NCBI GenBank assembly: GCA_039818985.1
Contig: JBCBSU010000001.1
Coordinates: forward strand, 522,367 to 586,366
DNA from: Pseudomonadota bacterium
GTDB taxonomy: Bacteria > Pseudomonadota > Alphaproteobacteria > Sphingomonadales > Sphingomonadaceae
DNA: 64,000 bases
Direction: 5' to 3'
In this document: one piece after another, positions 1-8,787 of the stretch
Layout of the letters: each line of letters opens with the position of its first letter
How positions within the stretch are numbered: the first letter of the stretch is position 1
Translations under genes and position numbers: made by a program
The notes under the pieces: generated by a model
The model's input: the letters and a program-made list of their open reading frames with translations, nothing else
The model's database searches: none
Told to the model about the DNA's origin: nothing

Positions 1-348
1 AGCCGATTGGACGGTGCTGGGCAGCAGTCCGACAAAGATCAGCCCGGTAATCAGACCGGCGGGGAGCAGACCCTGCATCATCGTCGCTGCTCCCAACCCA
101 ACCAGCGGCATGATTCCGAATACGAACAAAGCGATCATCGCCTGCAAGCGCCAGTCACGAATGGCGTGCAGCACCTCGGTCCGCGGCAGGCGAAGGCCAT
201 GCAGGAGGAACAGCAGGAAGATCGCCATGGCAGCGATAATCTCTCCTGCCTGCGCTGCAACGCCTGACAGCGGTAGCAGGCTGGCAACGATAATCGTCGC
301 CAGCAGCACCATTACAAAGCGGTCCGGGATCAATGCGCGCCAGTTCAT
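1..348 (-). CDS. Bile acid:sodium symporter-like (YfeH type) transporter, 5' part only
   Basis: This is the first 116 residues of a leftward gene that runs off the window edge. The start ATG (complement of 346-348) follows a strong AGGAGGG ribosome binding site. The translation begins MNWRALIPDRFVMVLLATII and shows at least three hydrophobic helices, the motif FLLFLLHGLRLPR, and LLPSTVQSA at the cut end, which is typical of the SBF-like/YfeH branch of sodium-coupled symporters in the inner membrane. The substrate cannot be told from the sequence. It is divergent from the glutaminase gene, with about 80 bp between the two starts, so the promoters probably lie back to back. Confidence 0.75.
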   Translation of the reverse strand, partial: MNWRALIPDRFVMVLLATIIVASLLPLSGVAAQAGEIIAAMAIFLLFLLHGLRLPRTEVLHAIRDWRLQAMIALFVFGIMPLVGLGAATMMQGLLPAGLITGLIFVGLLPSTVQSA

Positions 349-426
349 CGCGCCCTCCTGCATTTTCCCTGACACGGGTGCAATAATTTCCTACTCCCCT
401 GGCAGCGCCAATATTGCCGGGAGACA

Positions 427-1359
427 ATGATGAATACCGACTGGGACCAGATTCTGCACAATGTCGATCAGGCAACCCGTCCGCATATCGGCAGCGGCAA
501 GGTTGCCGACTATATCCCGGCTCTGGCGGCGGTCGATCCCGATCAGTTCGGCATGGCAATTGCCCTCAGGGATGGCACTGTCGAGACGCTGGGCGATGCG
601 GAAACGCCATTTTCCATCCAGAGCATCTCCAAGGTGTTCACCCTGTCCATGGTGCTCCGCCTGATCGGCGATGAGCTCTGGAAGCGGGTCGGACGCGAAC
701 CCTCAGGCAGCAGCTTCAATTCCATCGTCCAGCTGGAATATGAGCATGGCATTCCGCGCAACCCGCTGATCAATGCCGGCGCGATCGTCGTCACCGACCA
801 TCTGGTGCGCAATGATGATTGCGACACCATGGTCAATGAAATTGTCGAACGGCTGCGCTATCTGGCTCAGGATGGCAGCATAGGGATTGATGAAGAGGTC
901 GCGGCTTCGGAAGCGAAGGCCGGTGCCCGCAACCGGGCGCTGGCCAATTTCATGGCCTCCTGCGACAATATGACCAATGAGGTCGAGCAGACACTATCGG
1001 CCTATTTTCGCCATTGTGCCATCAGCATGACCTGCCGCCAGCTGGCGCGCGCGGCGCTGTTCCTGGCGTTTGACGGCTGCGATCCGGAAACCGGTGAACA
1101 GGTGGTCACCGCCTCTTTATGCCGCCGCATCAACGCAGTGATGATGAGCTGCGGCCATTATGACAATAGCGGCGATTTTGCCTTTCGCATCGGCCTGCCG
1201 GGCAAAAGCGGTGTCGGTGGCGGGATATTGGTGATCGCGCCGACATATGGCGCGATTGCCGTCTGGTCACCGGGACTCAACCATGCGGGGACCTCGACCG
1301 TCGGCAGCATAGCGCTCGAGGCACTGGTGGAGCAAACCGGCTGGTCGGTGTTTGTGTAA
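427..1359 (+). CDS. glsA: Glutaminase A
   Basis: This gene encodes a 310-aa cytoplasmic glutaminase that hydrolyses L-glutamine to glutamate and ammonia. It belongs to the serine-dependent glutaminase family, which has a beta-lactamase-like fold. The nucleophile motif S66-I-S-K69 is present in PFSIQSISKVF, at the same numbering as in E. coli YbaS. Other family blocks include NPLINAGAIV and GKSGVGGGI. Length is normal. Two ATGs lie side by side (427 and 430) behind GGGAGA, so the exact start may differ by one codon. The 3' end faces a fold-back repeat that separates it from a convergent gene. Confidence 0.93.
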   Translation: MMNTDWDQILHNVDQATRPHIGSGKVADYIPALAAVDPDQFGMAIALRDGTVETLGDAETPFSIQSISKVFTLSMVLRLIGDELWKRVGREPSGSSFNSIVQLEYEHGIPRNPLINAGAIVVTDHLVRNDDCDTMVNEIVERLRYLAQDGSIGIDEEVAASEAKAGARNRALANFMASCDNMTNEVEQTLSAYFRHCAISMTCRQLARAALFLAFDGCDPETGEQVVTASLCRRINAVMMSCGHYDNSGDFAFRIGLPGKSGVGGGILVIAPTYGAIAVWSPGLNHAGTSTVGSIALEALVEQTGWSVFV

Positions 1360-1360
1360 A

Positions 1361-1496
1361 TCCTCCCCGCTTGTGGGGAGGTGGCTCGCCGTAGCTTTCG
1401 CAAAGGCGAGACTGAGGGGGGCTCCACTTGCGCCGTACCAAGCCGCTATCCCCCCTCCACCGTCTTTGACGGTCCCTCTCCCCGTAAACGAGGAGG
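1361..1496. repeat. Fold-back GC-rich intergenic repeat between convergent genes
   Basis: This element fills the gap between the ends of glsA and the leftward racemase gene. It starts with the hairpin CCTCCCCGCTTGTGGGGAGG, has a G-rich stretch followed by a complementary CCCCCTCC stretch in the middle, and ends with a second short hairpin around CCGTAAACG. The plan resembles the element at 57711-57831 and half an arm at 56310-56331. It probably works as a bidirectional transcription stop. It looks like the composite palindromes scattered through sphingomonad genomes, but no copy number could be measured. Confidence 0.7.
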
Positions 1497-1504
1497 AAAT
1501 TATC

Positions 1505-2539
1505 TCACCCCATGCGCGGTTTGGGCGCCGGGGTTTCGGAAAAGCGGGGTGCCGGGGCCGGCTGCACCATGCCGTCGACCGCGATATAGGTCTGGCGCGC
1601 GGCATTGTGCGGATGGTCGGGCGCTTCGGTCAGGCTCAGCACCGGGGCAAAACAGGCGTCGCTATGCTCCAGCAGTTCGCACCATTCATCCCGGGTCTTG
1701 CTCTTGAAGATAGTGGCCAGTTTCTCCTTCAGCTTCGGCCACTCCGCCGGGTTCATCTGCGGATCGAAATCCGCGTCTTCAGCCAGACCGGCGCGGGCGC
1801 GCAGTTCAGCATAGAATTGCGCCTCAATCGCGCCGATAGAGACATATTTGCCATCGGCGGTCTCATAGCTGTCATAGAAATGCGCGCCGGTATCGAGCAG
1901 ATTGACGCCGCGCTCATCGCGCCACTGGCCATTGGCGAGAAAAGTATAGGTCATGGCCGACAGGATGGCGGATCCATCGGTCATGGCGCAATCGATCACC
2001 TGGCCTTTGCCGGTCTGGCGTGCCGATAATATCCCTGCCACCATGCCAAAGGCCATCATCATGCCGCCGCCGCCAAAATCACCCACGGCGTTGATCGGAG
2101 GGGTCGGTTTCTGGCCTGCACGACCATAGCCATGCAGCGCACCGGATAGCGCGATATAGTTGATGTCATGCCCGGCAAAGGGGGCATAGGGGCCGGTCTG
2201 GCCCCAGCCCGTCATACGGCCATAAACCAAAGCCGGGTTGTTGCTGTGCAGTATATCGGGGCCCAGACCCAGCCGTTCCATCACCCCGGGGCGAAAACCT
2301 TCGATCAGGCCATCGGCATCACATGCCAGCTCGCGCACCTTGGCAACGCCTTCCCCGCTTTTGAGGTCGGCGGTGACGATTTCGCGCGAGCGGTTGAGTA
2401 TATCCCGCATTTGCGGCGCACCGGGACGCTCGACCCGGATCACCCGGGCACCATGATCGGCCAGCATCATCGCCGCAAACGGCCCCGGACCGATTCCGGC
2501 CATTTCAATGATCGTCACCCCATCCAGCACGCCGGGCAT
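1505..2539 (-). CDS. CaiB/BaiF family alpha-methylacyl-CoA racemase
   Basis: The product (344 aa) belongs to the class III CoA-transferase fold, AMACR branch, which epimerises 2-methyl-branched acyl-CoA esters. All three residues matching the known MCR active site can be seen: H124 in AGHDINY, D154 in VGDFGGG and E239 in GAIEAQFY. The start at 2539 is chosen because GGGAGAG lies seven bases upstream and the protein then begins MPGVLDGVTIIEM, as in relatives; an in-frame extension upstream lacks these signs. Family members also include true CoA transferases, so the substrate is unknown. The gene stands alone and converges on glsA. Confidence 0.88.
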   Translation of the reverse strand: MPGVLDGVTIIEMAGIGPGPFAAMMLADHGARVIRVERPGAPQMRDILNRSREIVTADLKSGEGVAKVRELACDADGLIEGFRPGVMERLGLGPDILHSNNPALVYGRMTGWGQTGPYAPFAGHDINYIALSGALHGYGRAGQKPTPPINAVGDFGGGGMMMAFGMVAGILSARQTGKGQVIDCAMTDGSAILSAMTYTFLANGQWRDERGVNLLDTGAHFYDSYETADGKYVSIGAIEAQFYAELRARAGLAEDADFDPQMNPAEWPKLKEKLATIFKSKTRDEWCELLEHSDACFAPVLSLTEAPDHPHNAARQTYIAVDGMVQPAPAPRFSETPAPKPRMG

Positions 2540-2875
2540 GTTGCTCTCCCTTGTCGTATTTTGCATTATCCTGTCGTCGGCGCACGCTATCTGCCGATGA
2601 TGGAAATGCAAGCCCGGTTGCGCCTGGCCTTGTTGCACAAACGCATCAGTTTTCCTTACAGTGCTTTACAGGCGGTTTTGTCCCCGATGCCATTGGCGGC
2701 ATGAAGTCCCTATACCGTAACGTCAATTCGTTCTGATTTTGCCAAGAACCGCAGATTCAAGAAAAAAAATTGCATCGCATCCCTATCTGTGACAAATTTC
2801 TTTCAACTGCCATCTGACGAGACAAAAGTTCGCAGGTGGTGGCCAAAACATAGCAATCTTTCATGGGAGATGAGG

Positions 2876-5482
2876 ATGCGTAAGGTTTGGAAACCTGTAC
2901 TGGGGCTATGCTGTTCGGCGTCGTTAGCCTCGCTTGCCTGTGGCACAGCTTATGCTCAGGATTCAGATATAACACCACAAGCTGAAGACGATTTCGACGA
3001 TGACGACAATGTCGTCATTGTGACAGCAACCCTGAGGGCACAGGACATTCAGGATATTCCGATTGCGGTCACCGCAGTCAGCCAGGTCGAACTCGATCGA
3101 CAGGGCATTGTCGACATTCGTAACCTCGGTTCGCTGTCATCGAGCTTCAACCTGCAGTCATCCCAAACCGAATCCCAGGGCACCTCGATCCGTATTCGCG
3201 GCATCGGCACTACCGGTAACAATACCGGTCTGGAAAGCTCGGTCGGCGTGTTCATCGATGGTGTATATCAGTCACGACCCGGCGTTGCCTTGGGCGACCT
3301 TGTGGATCTGGAACGGCTTGAAGTCCTGCGTGGTCCGCAGGGTACGCTGTTTGGCCGCAACACTTCGGCCGGTGCGCTGAATATCACCACCAAACGCCCC
3401 AGCCTCACCGATGTTGAGGGCTTTGCCAATGCCACCTATGGCAATTTCAACCAGATCAATGTGCAGGGTGGTATCAGCGTTCCGCTGGTGCAGGATACGC
3501 TGGGTATTCGTGTGTCCGGCGCCTATCGCCATCGTGACGGCATCCTCACCAGCGAGGTGACCGGTGCGGAAAGTGGTACCCGCGACCGCATCCTGGTACG
3601 CGGCCAGTTGCTGTGGGAGCCTGCGCCCGAGATCAGCCTCAGGGTCATTGGTGACTATATCGACGCCAATGACGAATGCTGCGATGCTGTCATTCTGCGT
3701 GAGACCGGTCTGGTTGCTGCGGGGGCTTTCGCTGCCTATGGCCTGCCGGCCAATGGCGGTGTCGTCACCTCCGGTTTTCAGGCGTTTGAAGGCCGTGACT
3801 CCAATTCGCAACAATTTGAAAACCCCAATGACCAATGGGGTATTTCAGGCGAGTTGAAATGGGATCTGGGCGAAGTACAGGCAACGACCATTATTGCCTA
3901 TCGTGATTTCAACGCGCAATCGCGGCAGGAGTCGGACTTTGTCGGCCTCAACCTGTTTACTTCGGGTGCCGGTTCCAACTTCAATCCGGCGGGTTCGCGA
4001 CCCAATGACACCAATATCCAGACATTTACCGCAGAGCTGCGGTTCCAGGGATCGCTGTTCGATGACAGGATCGACTGGCTGGTTGGTGGCTTTTACGCCA
4101 ATGAGGATATTCGTGAAGTCCAGTCACTGACTCTGGGCGATGACTTTCAGGCTGCCGTAGGCACGGCCTTCTTCCCGGCGGTGGGCACCACCCTTGGTCC
4201 CAATCCGCTATTGGCACTGGCTGGTGGTGTGAATGCCAGCGGGTCCTTCGCCAACAACCTGTTCACCCAGGATGCCGAAAGCTGGTCGATCTTTACCCAT
4301 AATGTGTTCCACATTACCGATACACTCAGCTTCACCGCTGGCGCGCGTTATGTGGAAGAGCGGAAAGATGGCGCCTTCGTCCAGCTCGCTGCCAGCAGCG
4401 ATGCCTGTACCGCGGTAGCCAGCGGTGCGATCACCGGTGCGATTCCGGGGCCGTTACAGGCAGGCGCCGTGGGTCTTACCTGTTTCCCGTTCGCCGCCGA
4501 GGCCAATACCATCGCCAATCTGCCCATCGGGCCGGGTGGTGCAGTGGTGCCTGTCGATCTTTCGACAGTATTGCCGCTGCCAAACCAGTTTGACGATACA
4601 TTCCGGGATGATCAGCTCACCTGGACGCTGCAGCTGGCCTGGGAGCCGAGTGACGACTATCTGATCTATGGCGGTGTTTCGCGCGGCTTCAAGGCGGGTG
4701 GTTTCAACCTTGACCCGACAGCCGCTGCGCTGGGCGCCGATCCGACGTTCAATTCGGAAGTTGTCGATGCTTATGAGCTCGGCATCAAATCGACATTGTT
4801 CGACGGCAAGGTTCGCGCCAATCTGGCCCTGTTCCACACCGAGATTGAGGACTTTCAGGTGCTCGAATTTACCGGAGTGCAGTTCCAGACATTCAACGTC
4901 AATGACGTGACATCGACCGGTGCCGAACTGGAGATTGTCGGTCAGTGGAATGATTATATCACCACCAATGTTGCCATCACCTATGCCGATGCGGAATTTG
5001 GCGAAGGCTGTAATGCCGGCCTTACCGGTAACTCTGCCGCTCTGGCGCTGGGCTTGTGCGGTTTCCCGCTGGTTAACGCGCCTGAATTTACAGGTATTTT
5101 CGGCTTCACCTATGACGGTCCGATCAGCAGCGGCACCGACTGGACGTTCCTGGCGAATGCGACGGTGCGCTATGAGTCTGCACGACGGACCAGCACCAAC
5201 CCGGTCGAGCCCGCCCTGTTCGATCCGGCCGATCCGATGAATCCGGCGGCGCTGATTCCGTTCGATGTGCAGGAGGCCAATGTGAAGATGAACCTGCGCT
5301 TCGGTTTTACCTCGCCGGATGAGCGCTTCACCATCGAATTCTGGGGCACCAATATCTTCGATGAGCGTACCCGTGGTATCACCTTCAACACGCCGTTGCG
5401 CGGCGTGGCGGGTGACCGGTCGCGTGGTGCCTTTATTGAGGACCCGGCCTTTTACGGGGCGACGATCCGCACCAAATTCTAA
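2876..5482 (+). CDS. TonB-dependent outer membrane receptor A
   Basis: An 868-aa TonB-dependent receptor. A signal peptide (MRKVWKPVLGLCCSASLASL, ending ..TAYAQ) is followed by an acidic linker, a likely TonB box (VVIVTAT), a plug domain with RIRGIG and EVLRGPQGTLFGRN, and a 22-strand-type barrel ending in ..TIRTKF with a terminal aromatic residue. The ATG at 2876 was chosen over 2870 and an upstream in-frame ATG because GGGAG is best spaced for it. A vicinal Cys pair (ANDECCDA) is shared with receptor B. Such large receptors in sphingomonads often import siderophores, oligosaccharides or aromatics. The ligand cannot be assigned. Confidence 0.9.
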   Translation: MRKVWKPVLGLCCSASLASLACGTAYAQDSDITPQAEDDFDDDDNVVIVTATLRAQDIQDIPIAVTAVSQVELDRQGIVDIRNLGSLSSSFNLQSSQTESQGTSIRIRGIGTTGNNTGLESSVGVFIDGVYQSRPGVALGDLVDLERLEVLRGPQGTLFGRNTSAGALNITTKRPSLTDVEGFANATYGNFNQINVQGGISVPLVQDTLGIRVSGAYRHRDGILTSEVTGAESGTRDRILVRGQLLWEPAPEISLRVIGDYIDANDECCDAVILRETGLVAAGAFAAYGLPANGGVVTSGFQAFEGRDSNSQQFENPNDQWGISGELKWDLGEVQATTIIAYRDFNAQSRQESDFVGLNLFTSGAGSNFNPAGSRPNDTNIQTFTAELRFQGSLFDDRIDWLVGGFYANEDIREVQSLTLGDDFQAAVGTAFFPAVGTTLGPNPLLALAGGVNASGSFANNLFTQDAESWSIFTHNVFHITDTLSFTAGARYVEERKDGAFVQLAASSDACTAVASGAITGAIPGPLQAGAVGLTCFPFAAEANTIANLPIGPGGAVVPVDLSTVLPLPNQFDDTFRDDQLTWTLQLAWEPSDDYLIYGGVSRGFKAGGFNLDPTAAALGADPTFNSEVVDAYELGIKSTLFDGKVRANLALFHTEIEDFQVLEFTGVQFQTFNVNDVTSTGAELEIVGQWNDYITTNVAITYADAEFGEGCNAGLTGNSAALALGLCGFPLVNAPEFTGIFGFTYDGPISSGTDWTFLANATVRYESARRTSTNPVEPALFDPADPMNPAALIPFDVQEANVKMNLRFGFTSPDERFTIEFWGTNIFDERTRGITFNTPLRGVAGDRSRGAFIEDPAFYGATIRTKF

Positions 5483-5523
5483 CCAATGCAGGAGAGGGCC
5501 TGCCCGTAAAAGCGGGAAGGCAT

Positions 5524-5554
5524 GGGGGCCATCCTTTGGGGTGGCCCTTTTTTT
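5524..5554 (+). terminator. Rho-independent terminator of receptor A
   Basis: A GGGGCCATCC...GGGGTGGCCC stem is followed directly by seven T residues, 42 bp after the stop codon of the rightward TonB-dependent receptor. Confidence 0.85.
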
Positions 5555-5561
5555 GGAGTTG

Positions 5562-5729
5562 TTAGCCTATAAGCCAGCGTCTTTGCTGCTGCACCAGTAC
5601 TGACTGGCTGCGCCATTTCAGTCTGCTCCCAAACGCCGACAGGACGATCAGAGCAATAATCAGCATTGCGACCGCTGCGATAGGCAGCGGATTGTAATTG
5701 TGCTGCCATGGGCCGGGCGCAGACCGCAT
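5562..5729 (-). pseudogene. 55-aa ORF resembling the N-terminus of L-lactate permease
   Basis: This short frame lies between the facing terminators of the two receptors. It reads MRSAPGPWQHNYNPLPIAAV, followed by one long hydrophobic helix and a basic tail that ends in RRWLIG and a stop. The WQHNYNPL motif and the helix after it resemble the start of LldP/LctP lactate permeases (E. coli LldP begins with WQQNYDP). A full permease exceeds 500 aa, and nothing downstream continues it, so this is probably a leftover fragment, or else a single-span small protein. No clear Shine-Dalgarno precedes the ATG. The assignment is tentative. Confidence 0.35.
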
Positions 5730-5746
5730 GTGACTCAGGTCAGCAA

Positions 5747-5778
5747 AAGAAAAGGGGCGCCGTTGCCGACGCCCCTTT
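5747..5778 (-). terminator. Rho-independent terminator of receptor B
   Basis: On the minus strand a GGGGCG/CGCCCC stem with an 11-base loop is followed by TTTTCTTTT, just past the stop codon of the leftward receptor gene. Confidence 0.8.
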
Positions 5779-5803
5779 CAGTATCAGGTAAATGGATCTG
5801 TTA

Positions 5804-8425
5804 TCAGAAACGATAACGGACCAGACCGCCAAAGGTACGCGGCGGGCTGGGATAGCCGGAAACCGTGCCGGCCTGGGCCACACCGTCAAATACCGTCAGG
5901 ATGTAACGGTCATTGAGCAGGTTACGCGCAAAGGCACCGATTTCGAAACCATTGTCCAGTTGCAACGTCATCGAACCGTTCACCAGATTAACCGCACGGC
6001 GGAAAATCTGGGTGTTGCCGAGTGATGCGTTGAATGTCGGAAGGCCGTTATTCACGTTGACATTGCTCTCATGCTGATAGTCGAGACGTGTGATCAGCCT
6101 GTTACCCGATCCACCGAAATCATGCGTATAGGTTGCCGAGGTTGCGATGCTCCATTCCGGAATACCGCCGGGGCGCTGTCCGGTGAGGTCACCGACCGGG
6201 CTATCGACAAAGCTGTCGAAGATCGGGTCGAGATAGGTGGTTGCGAATGTAAATACCAGACCGTCAGCCGGTATGATCGTGGCATCGAACTCAAAACCCG
6301 TCACCGATTGCTGGCCTGCATTGTTGAGCTGGAAGCCGGTGCCGGTGAACAGGAAGGACTGGAAGCCTTCGATGGTCTGGTCGAACAGCGCCAGATTGAA
6401 ACCGATGCCGTCAAACTGAGCCTTCAGGCCGACTTCATAGACTTCGGCTTCTTCCGGACCGGCAAAGCGCGAACCGGTGGTCAGGTTCGGAACTGCGAGA
6501 CCGGCACCGAGGATCGGTGAGGCGGGAGCCAGGATGGTGCTGTTGCCAGGGCCGGGGATGAAGTCCCCGAACAGCGGCCGACTGTCGCGCGACAGGTTGA
6601 CCGAGCTGGCTTTGAAGCCGGTGGCATAGGAGAAATACACGTTCACCTGATCGGAAACATCATAGGCGACGCGGAAGGTGTATGTCAGCTCGTCATCCCG
6701 TGTGCGACCGTCTTCAACAGAATTTGGGATGTTGAGGAAAGGCGGCTGGAACTGGAACGGTGCCAAGCCGAGAAGCTGGTTCTGGCCAGGATCTAGCGCA
6801 GCAGCAGCAATTGCGGCGAACGCATCTGGCTGTGCGGTCTGGAACGCGGCGATTTCCGCAGGCCCGATCTGATTGGGCGGTGTCATTGTTGCGCCTGCTA
6901 TGCCACCAACGATAAAGGCATCGACGAGATTGACATTGGCCAGTTCGTCAAAGGACGTCTGGGTCAGCGCAAAATCCTTTTCGTCATCGGTGTAGTTGAA
7001 GCCGGCGGTAAAGACGAGGCCTTCAACCGGTTCGAAATCAAAGGTGCCGAAGATCGACCAGGAGGTGTTGTCCAGCGTATAACGCTCGGTGGTCAGCGGA
7101 CCCGGTGAGAAAATGCTGTTCAGCGGCAGGCCCAGAGCGTTTTCCACGCCCAGGAATGTGCCCTGTCCGGTGGGGGTCAGCAGTTCGAAGAACGGCCGCG
7201 CCACCTGGCCTGTGGTCAGGTCGCTGTTCTGCTCGATCGATTCATCGAAATAGAAACCGCCGAGCAGGAAGTTGAACGGACCATCGAAATCGGATGCAAT
7301 CCGAAATTCCTGGGTGAATGTCTGGACTCTCTGATCGCGAATCTCGCTGACAATGTCGGCGCTGGTGAAATCAACATCCTGGTCGACAAAGTTGTCGAGC
7401 TCGCGATAGGCCGTGATCGAGGTGATGGTAATCGGGCCGGTCTCGTAATCGACCTGTATCGATCCGCCATAATTGTCGACTTCATTGACCGGGACCTGGC
7501 TGAGGAAAACATCGTCGCTGAAGAAGTCGGTGTTGAGCGTACCACCGACACCGACAACGGCAGGCGCGGTTGGCCCGGCAACCAGGGTGTTGACGGCACA
7601 GCAGACTTCATCGATCCGCGAATAGTCGGCCTGGGCGCGGATGGTCAGGCTGTCGGTCGGTTCAAACAGCAACTGGCCACGAACATTCCAGCGGTTACGG
7701 TCATTAATGTCCTGGTTCAGATTCTCGATATCGAAGAAACCGTCACGACGGTTGTAGTTGGCGTCGACCGAGAAGGCGAGGGTATCGGTGATCGGGCCGG
7801 TGATGTCGCCCTTGATCAGGAACTGGTTGAAATTACCGTAAACGGCTTCGATGTTGCCGCCCCATTCATATTGCGGCGCGCGGGTGACGACGGAGATGAC
7901 GCCGGCAGAAGCGTTTTTGCCGAACAGTGTCGATTGCGGGCCGCGCAGCACCTCGATGCGCTCGACATTGGCGATGTCGCCCAGAGCGCCGATCGAACGT
8001 GAGCGGAACACGCCATCGACAAACACGCCGACCGATGGCTCGATGCCGAAGTTGTTGTCGCCATTGCCGAAGCCGCGAATGATAAAGGTGGTGCTGGAAG
8101 AGTTCTGCAACTGGCTGACACGCAGCGACGGAGTCACTGTCTGCAGGTCGAGAACGTCACGGATCAGTGCATTGTCCAGTGTTTCTGCAGAGGTCACGGA
8201 AACCGAGATCGGCGTTTCCTGCAGCGTCGTCTGACGCTTGGTGGCAGTCACGACGAGAACGTTGTCATCAAATTCATCATCGAATTCGTCGACACTCTGG
8301 TCGTCGGCCTGCGGTGCTGCTGCAGCGCCGGTGTCCTGGGCATGCGCTGCGACCGAGAAGCCCAGCGAGCCGATGCCGACGCCCGAGAGCAGCGCAACCT
8401 TGATTGCAGAGTTACGGATTTTCAT
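5804..8425 (-). CDS. TonB-dependent outer membrane receptor B
   Basis: An 873-aa receptor, convergent with receptor A and probably a distant paralogue. It has a signal peptide (MKIRNSAIKVALLSGVGIGS, ending ..AAHAQ), an Asp/Glu-rich linker, the TonB box-like NVLVVTATKRQ, plug motifs IIRGFG and EVLRGPQSTLFGKN, and a barrel ending LVRYRF. A vicinal Cys pair (IDEVCCAV) sits at the same place after the first barrel strands as ECC in receptor A. The start has a good site (GGGGAGAG). No sigma/anti-sigma pair or transport gene adjoins it, so the substrate is open. Confidence 0.9.
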   Translation of the reverse strand: MKIRNSAIKVALLSGVGIGSLGFSVAAHAQDTGAAAAPQADDQSVDEFDDEFDDNVLVVTATKRQTTLQETPISVSVTSAETLDNALIRDVLDLQTVTPSLRVSQLQNSSSTTFIIRGFGNGDNNFGIEPSVGVFVDGVFRSRSIGALGDIANVERIEVLRGPQSTLFGKNASAGVISVVTRAPQYEWGGNIEAVYGNFNQFLIKGDITGPITDTLAFSVDANYNRRDGFFDIENLNQDINDRNRWNVRGQLLFEPTDSLTIRAQADYSRIDEVCCAVNTLVAGPTAPAVVGVGGTLNTDFFSDDVFLSQVPVNEVDNYGGSIQVDYETGPITITSITAYRELDNFVDQDVDFTSADIVSEIRDQRVQTFTQEFRIASDFDGPFNFLLGGFYFDESIEQNSDLTTGQVARPFFELLTPTGQGTFLGVENALGLPLNSIFSPGPLTTERYTLDNTSWSIFGTFDFEPVEGLVFTAGFNYTDDEKDFALTQTSFDELANVNLVDAFIVGGIAGATMTPPNQIGPAEIAAFQTAQPDAFAAIAAAALDPGQNQLLGLAPFQFQPPFLNIPNSVEDGRTRDDELTYTFRVAYDVSDQVNVYFSYATGFKASSVNLSRDSRPLFGDFIPGPGNSTILAPASPILGAGLAVPNLTTGSRFAGPEEAEVYEVGLKAQFDGIGFNLALFDQTIEGFQSFLFTGTGFQLNNAGQQSVTGFEFDATIIPADGLVFTFATTYLDPIFDSFVDSPVGDLTGQRPGGIPEWSIATSATYTHDFGGSGNRLITRLDYQHESNVNVNNGLPTFNASLGNTQIFRRAVNLVNGSMTLQLDNGFEIGAFARNLLNDRYILTVFDGVAQAGTVSGYPSPPRTFGGLVRYRF

Positions 8426-8634
8426 TATTGTCTCTCCCCGAGATACGATGTGCGCGATTATGTTAACGGGCTATTTTGTGCCCTTTCAGACCTTTCGCTG
8501 ATAGGTTTCCCTGAAGAATCCGACAATTGAAAAAAGCTGTTAATTGCGCACTTCACACCCGTGAGTGATATATTTGCAACGTTTCCGGGTAAGGATTCCC
8601 TGATCATGACGTGGCGTTGAACGGATGTTGCGCG

Positions 8635-8651
8635 ATGCTGCGGCGCAGCAT
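8635..8651. repeat. Small perfect inverted repeat after tRNA-Thr
   Basis: ATGCTGCG-g-CGCAGCAT forms a short hairpin 25 bp beyond the 3' end of the leftward tRNA-Thr. There is no T-run, so it may be a weak terminator or an RNA processing stem. The rest of the gap (8426-8675) shows nothing else recognisable; it must hold the receptor B promoter. Confidence 0.35.
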
Positions 8652-8675
8652 GAATCAGCGTAAATAATGGGGAAA

Positions 8676-8751
8676 TGGTGCCGCTTGTCCGACTCGAACG
8701 GACGACCTACCGCTTACAAGGCGGTTGCTCTACCAGCTGAGCTAAAGCGGC
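8676..8751 (-). tRNA. tRNA-Thr (anticodon UGU)
   Basis: A 76-nt cloverleaf on the minus strand begins GCCGCTTTAGCTCAGCTGGT and ends with an encoded CCA. The 7-bp acceptor stem GCCGCTT/AAGCGGC pairs perfectly. The anticodon stem ACCGC/GCGGT encloses the loop CTTGTAA, giving anticodon TGT. The T-arm has GTTCGAGTC. It reads ACA and, by wobble, ACG threonine codons. Confidence 0.96.
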
Positions 8752-8787
8752 CCGGTGCTTCTGTGCGCCGATTCCAGCGCTCTATAG

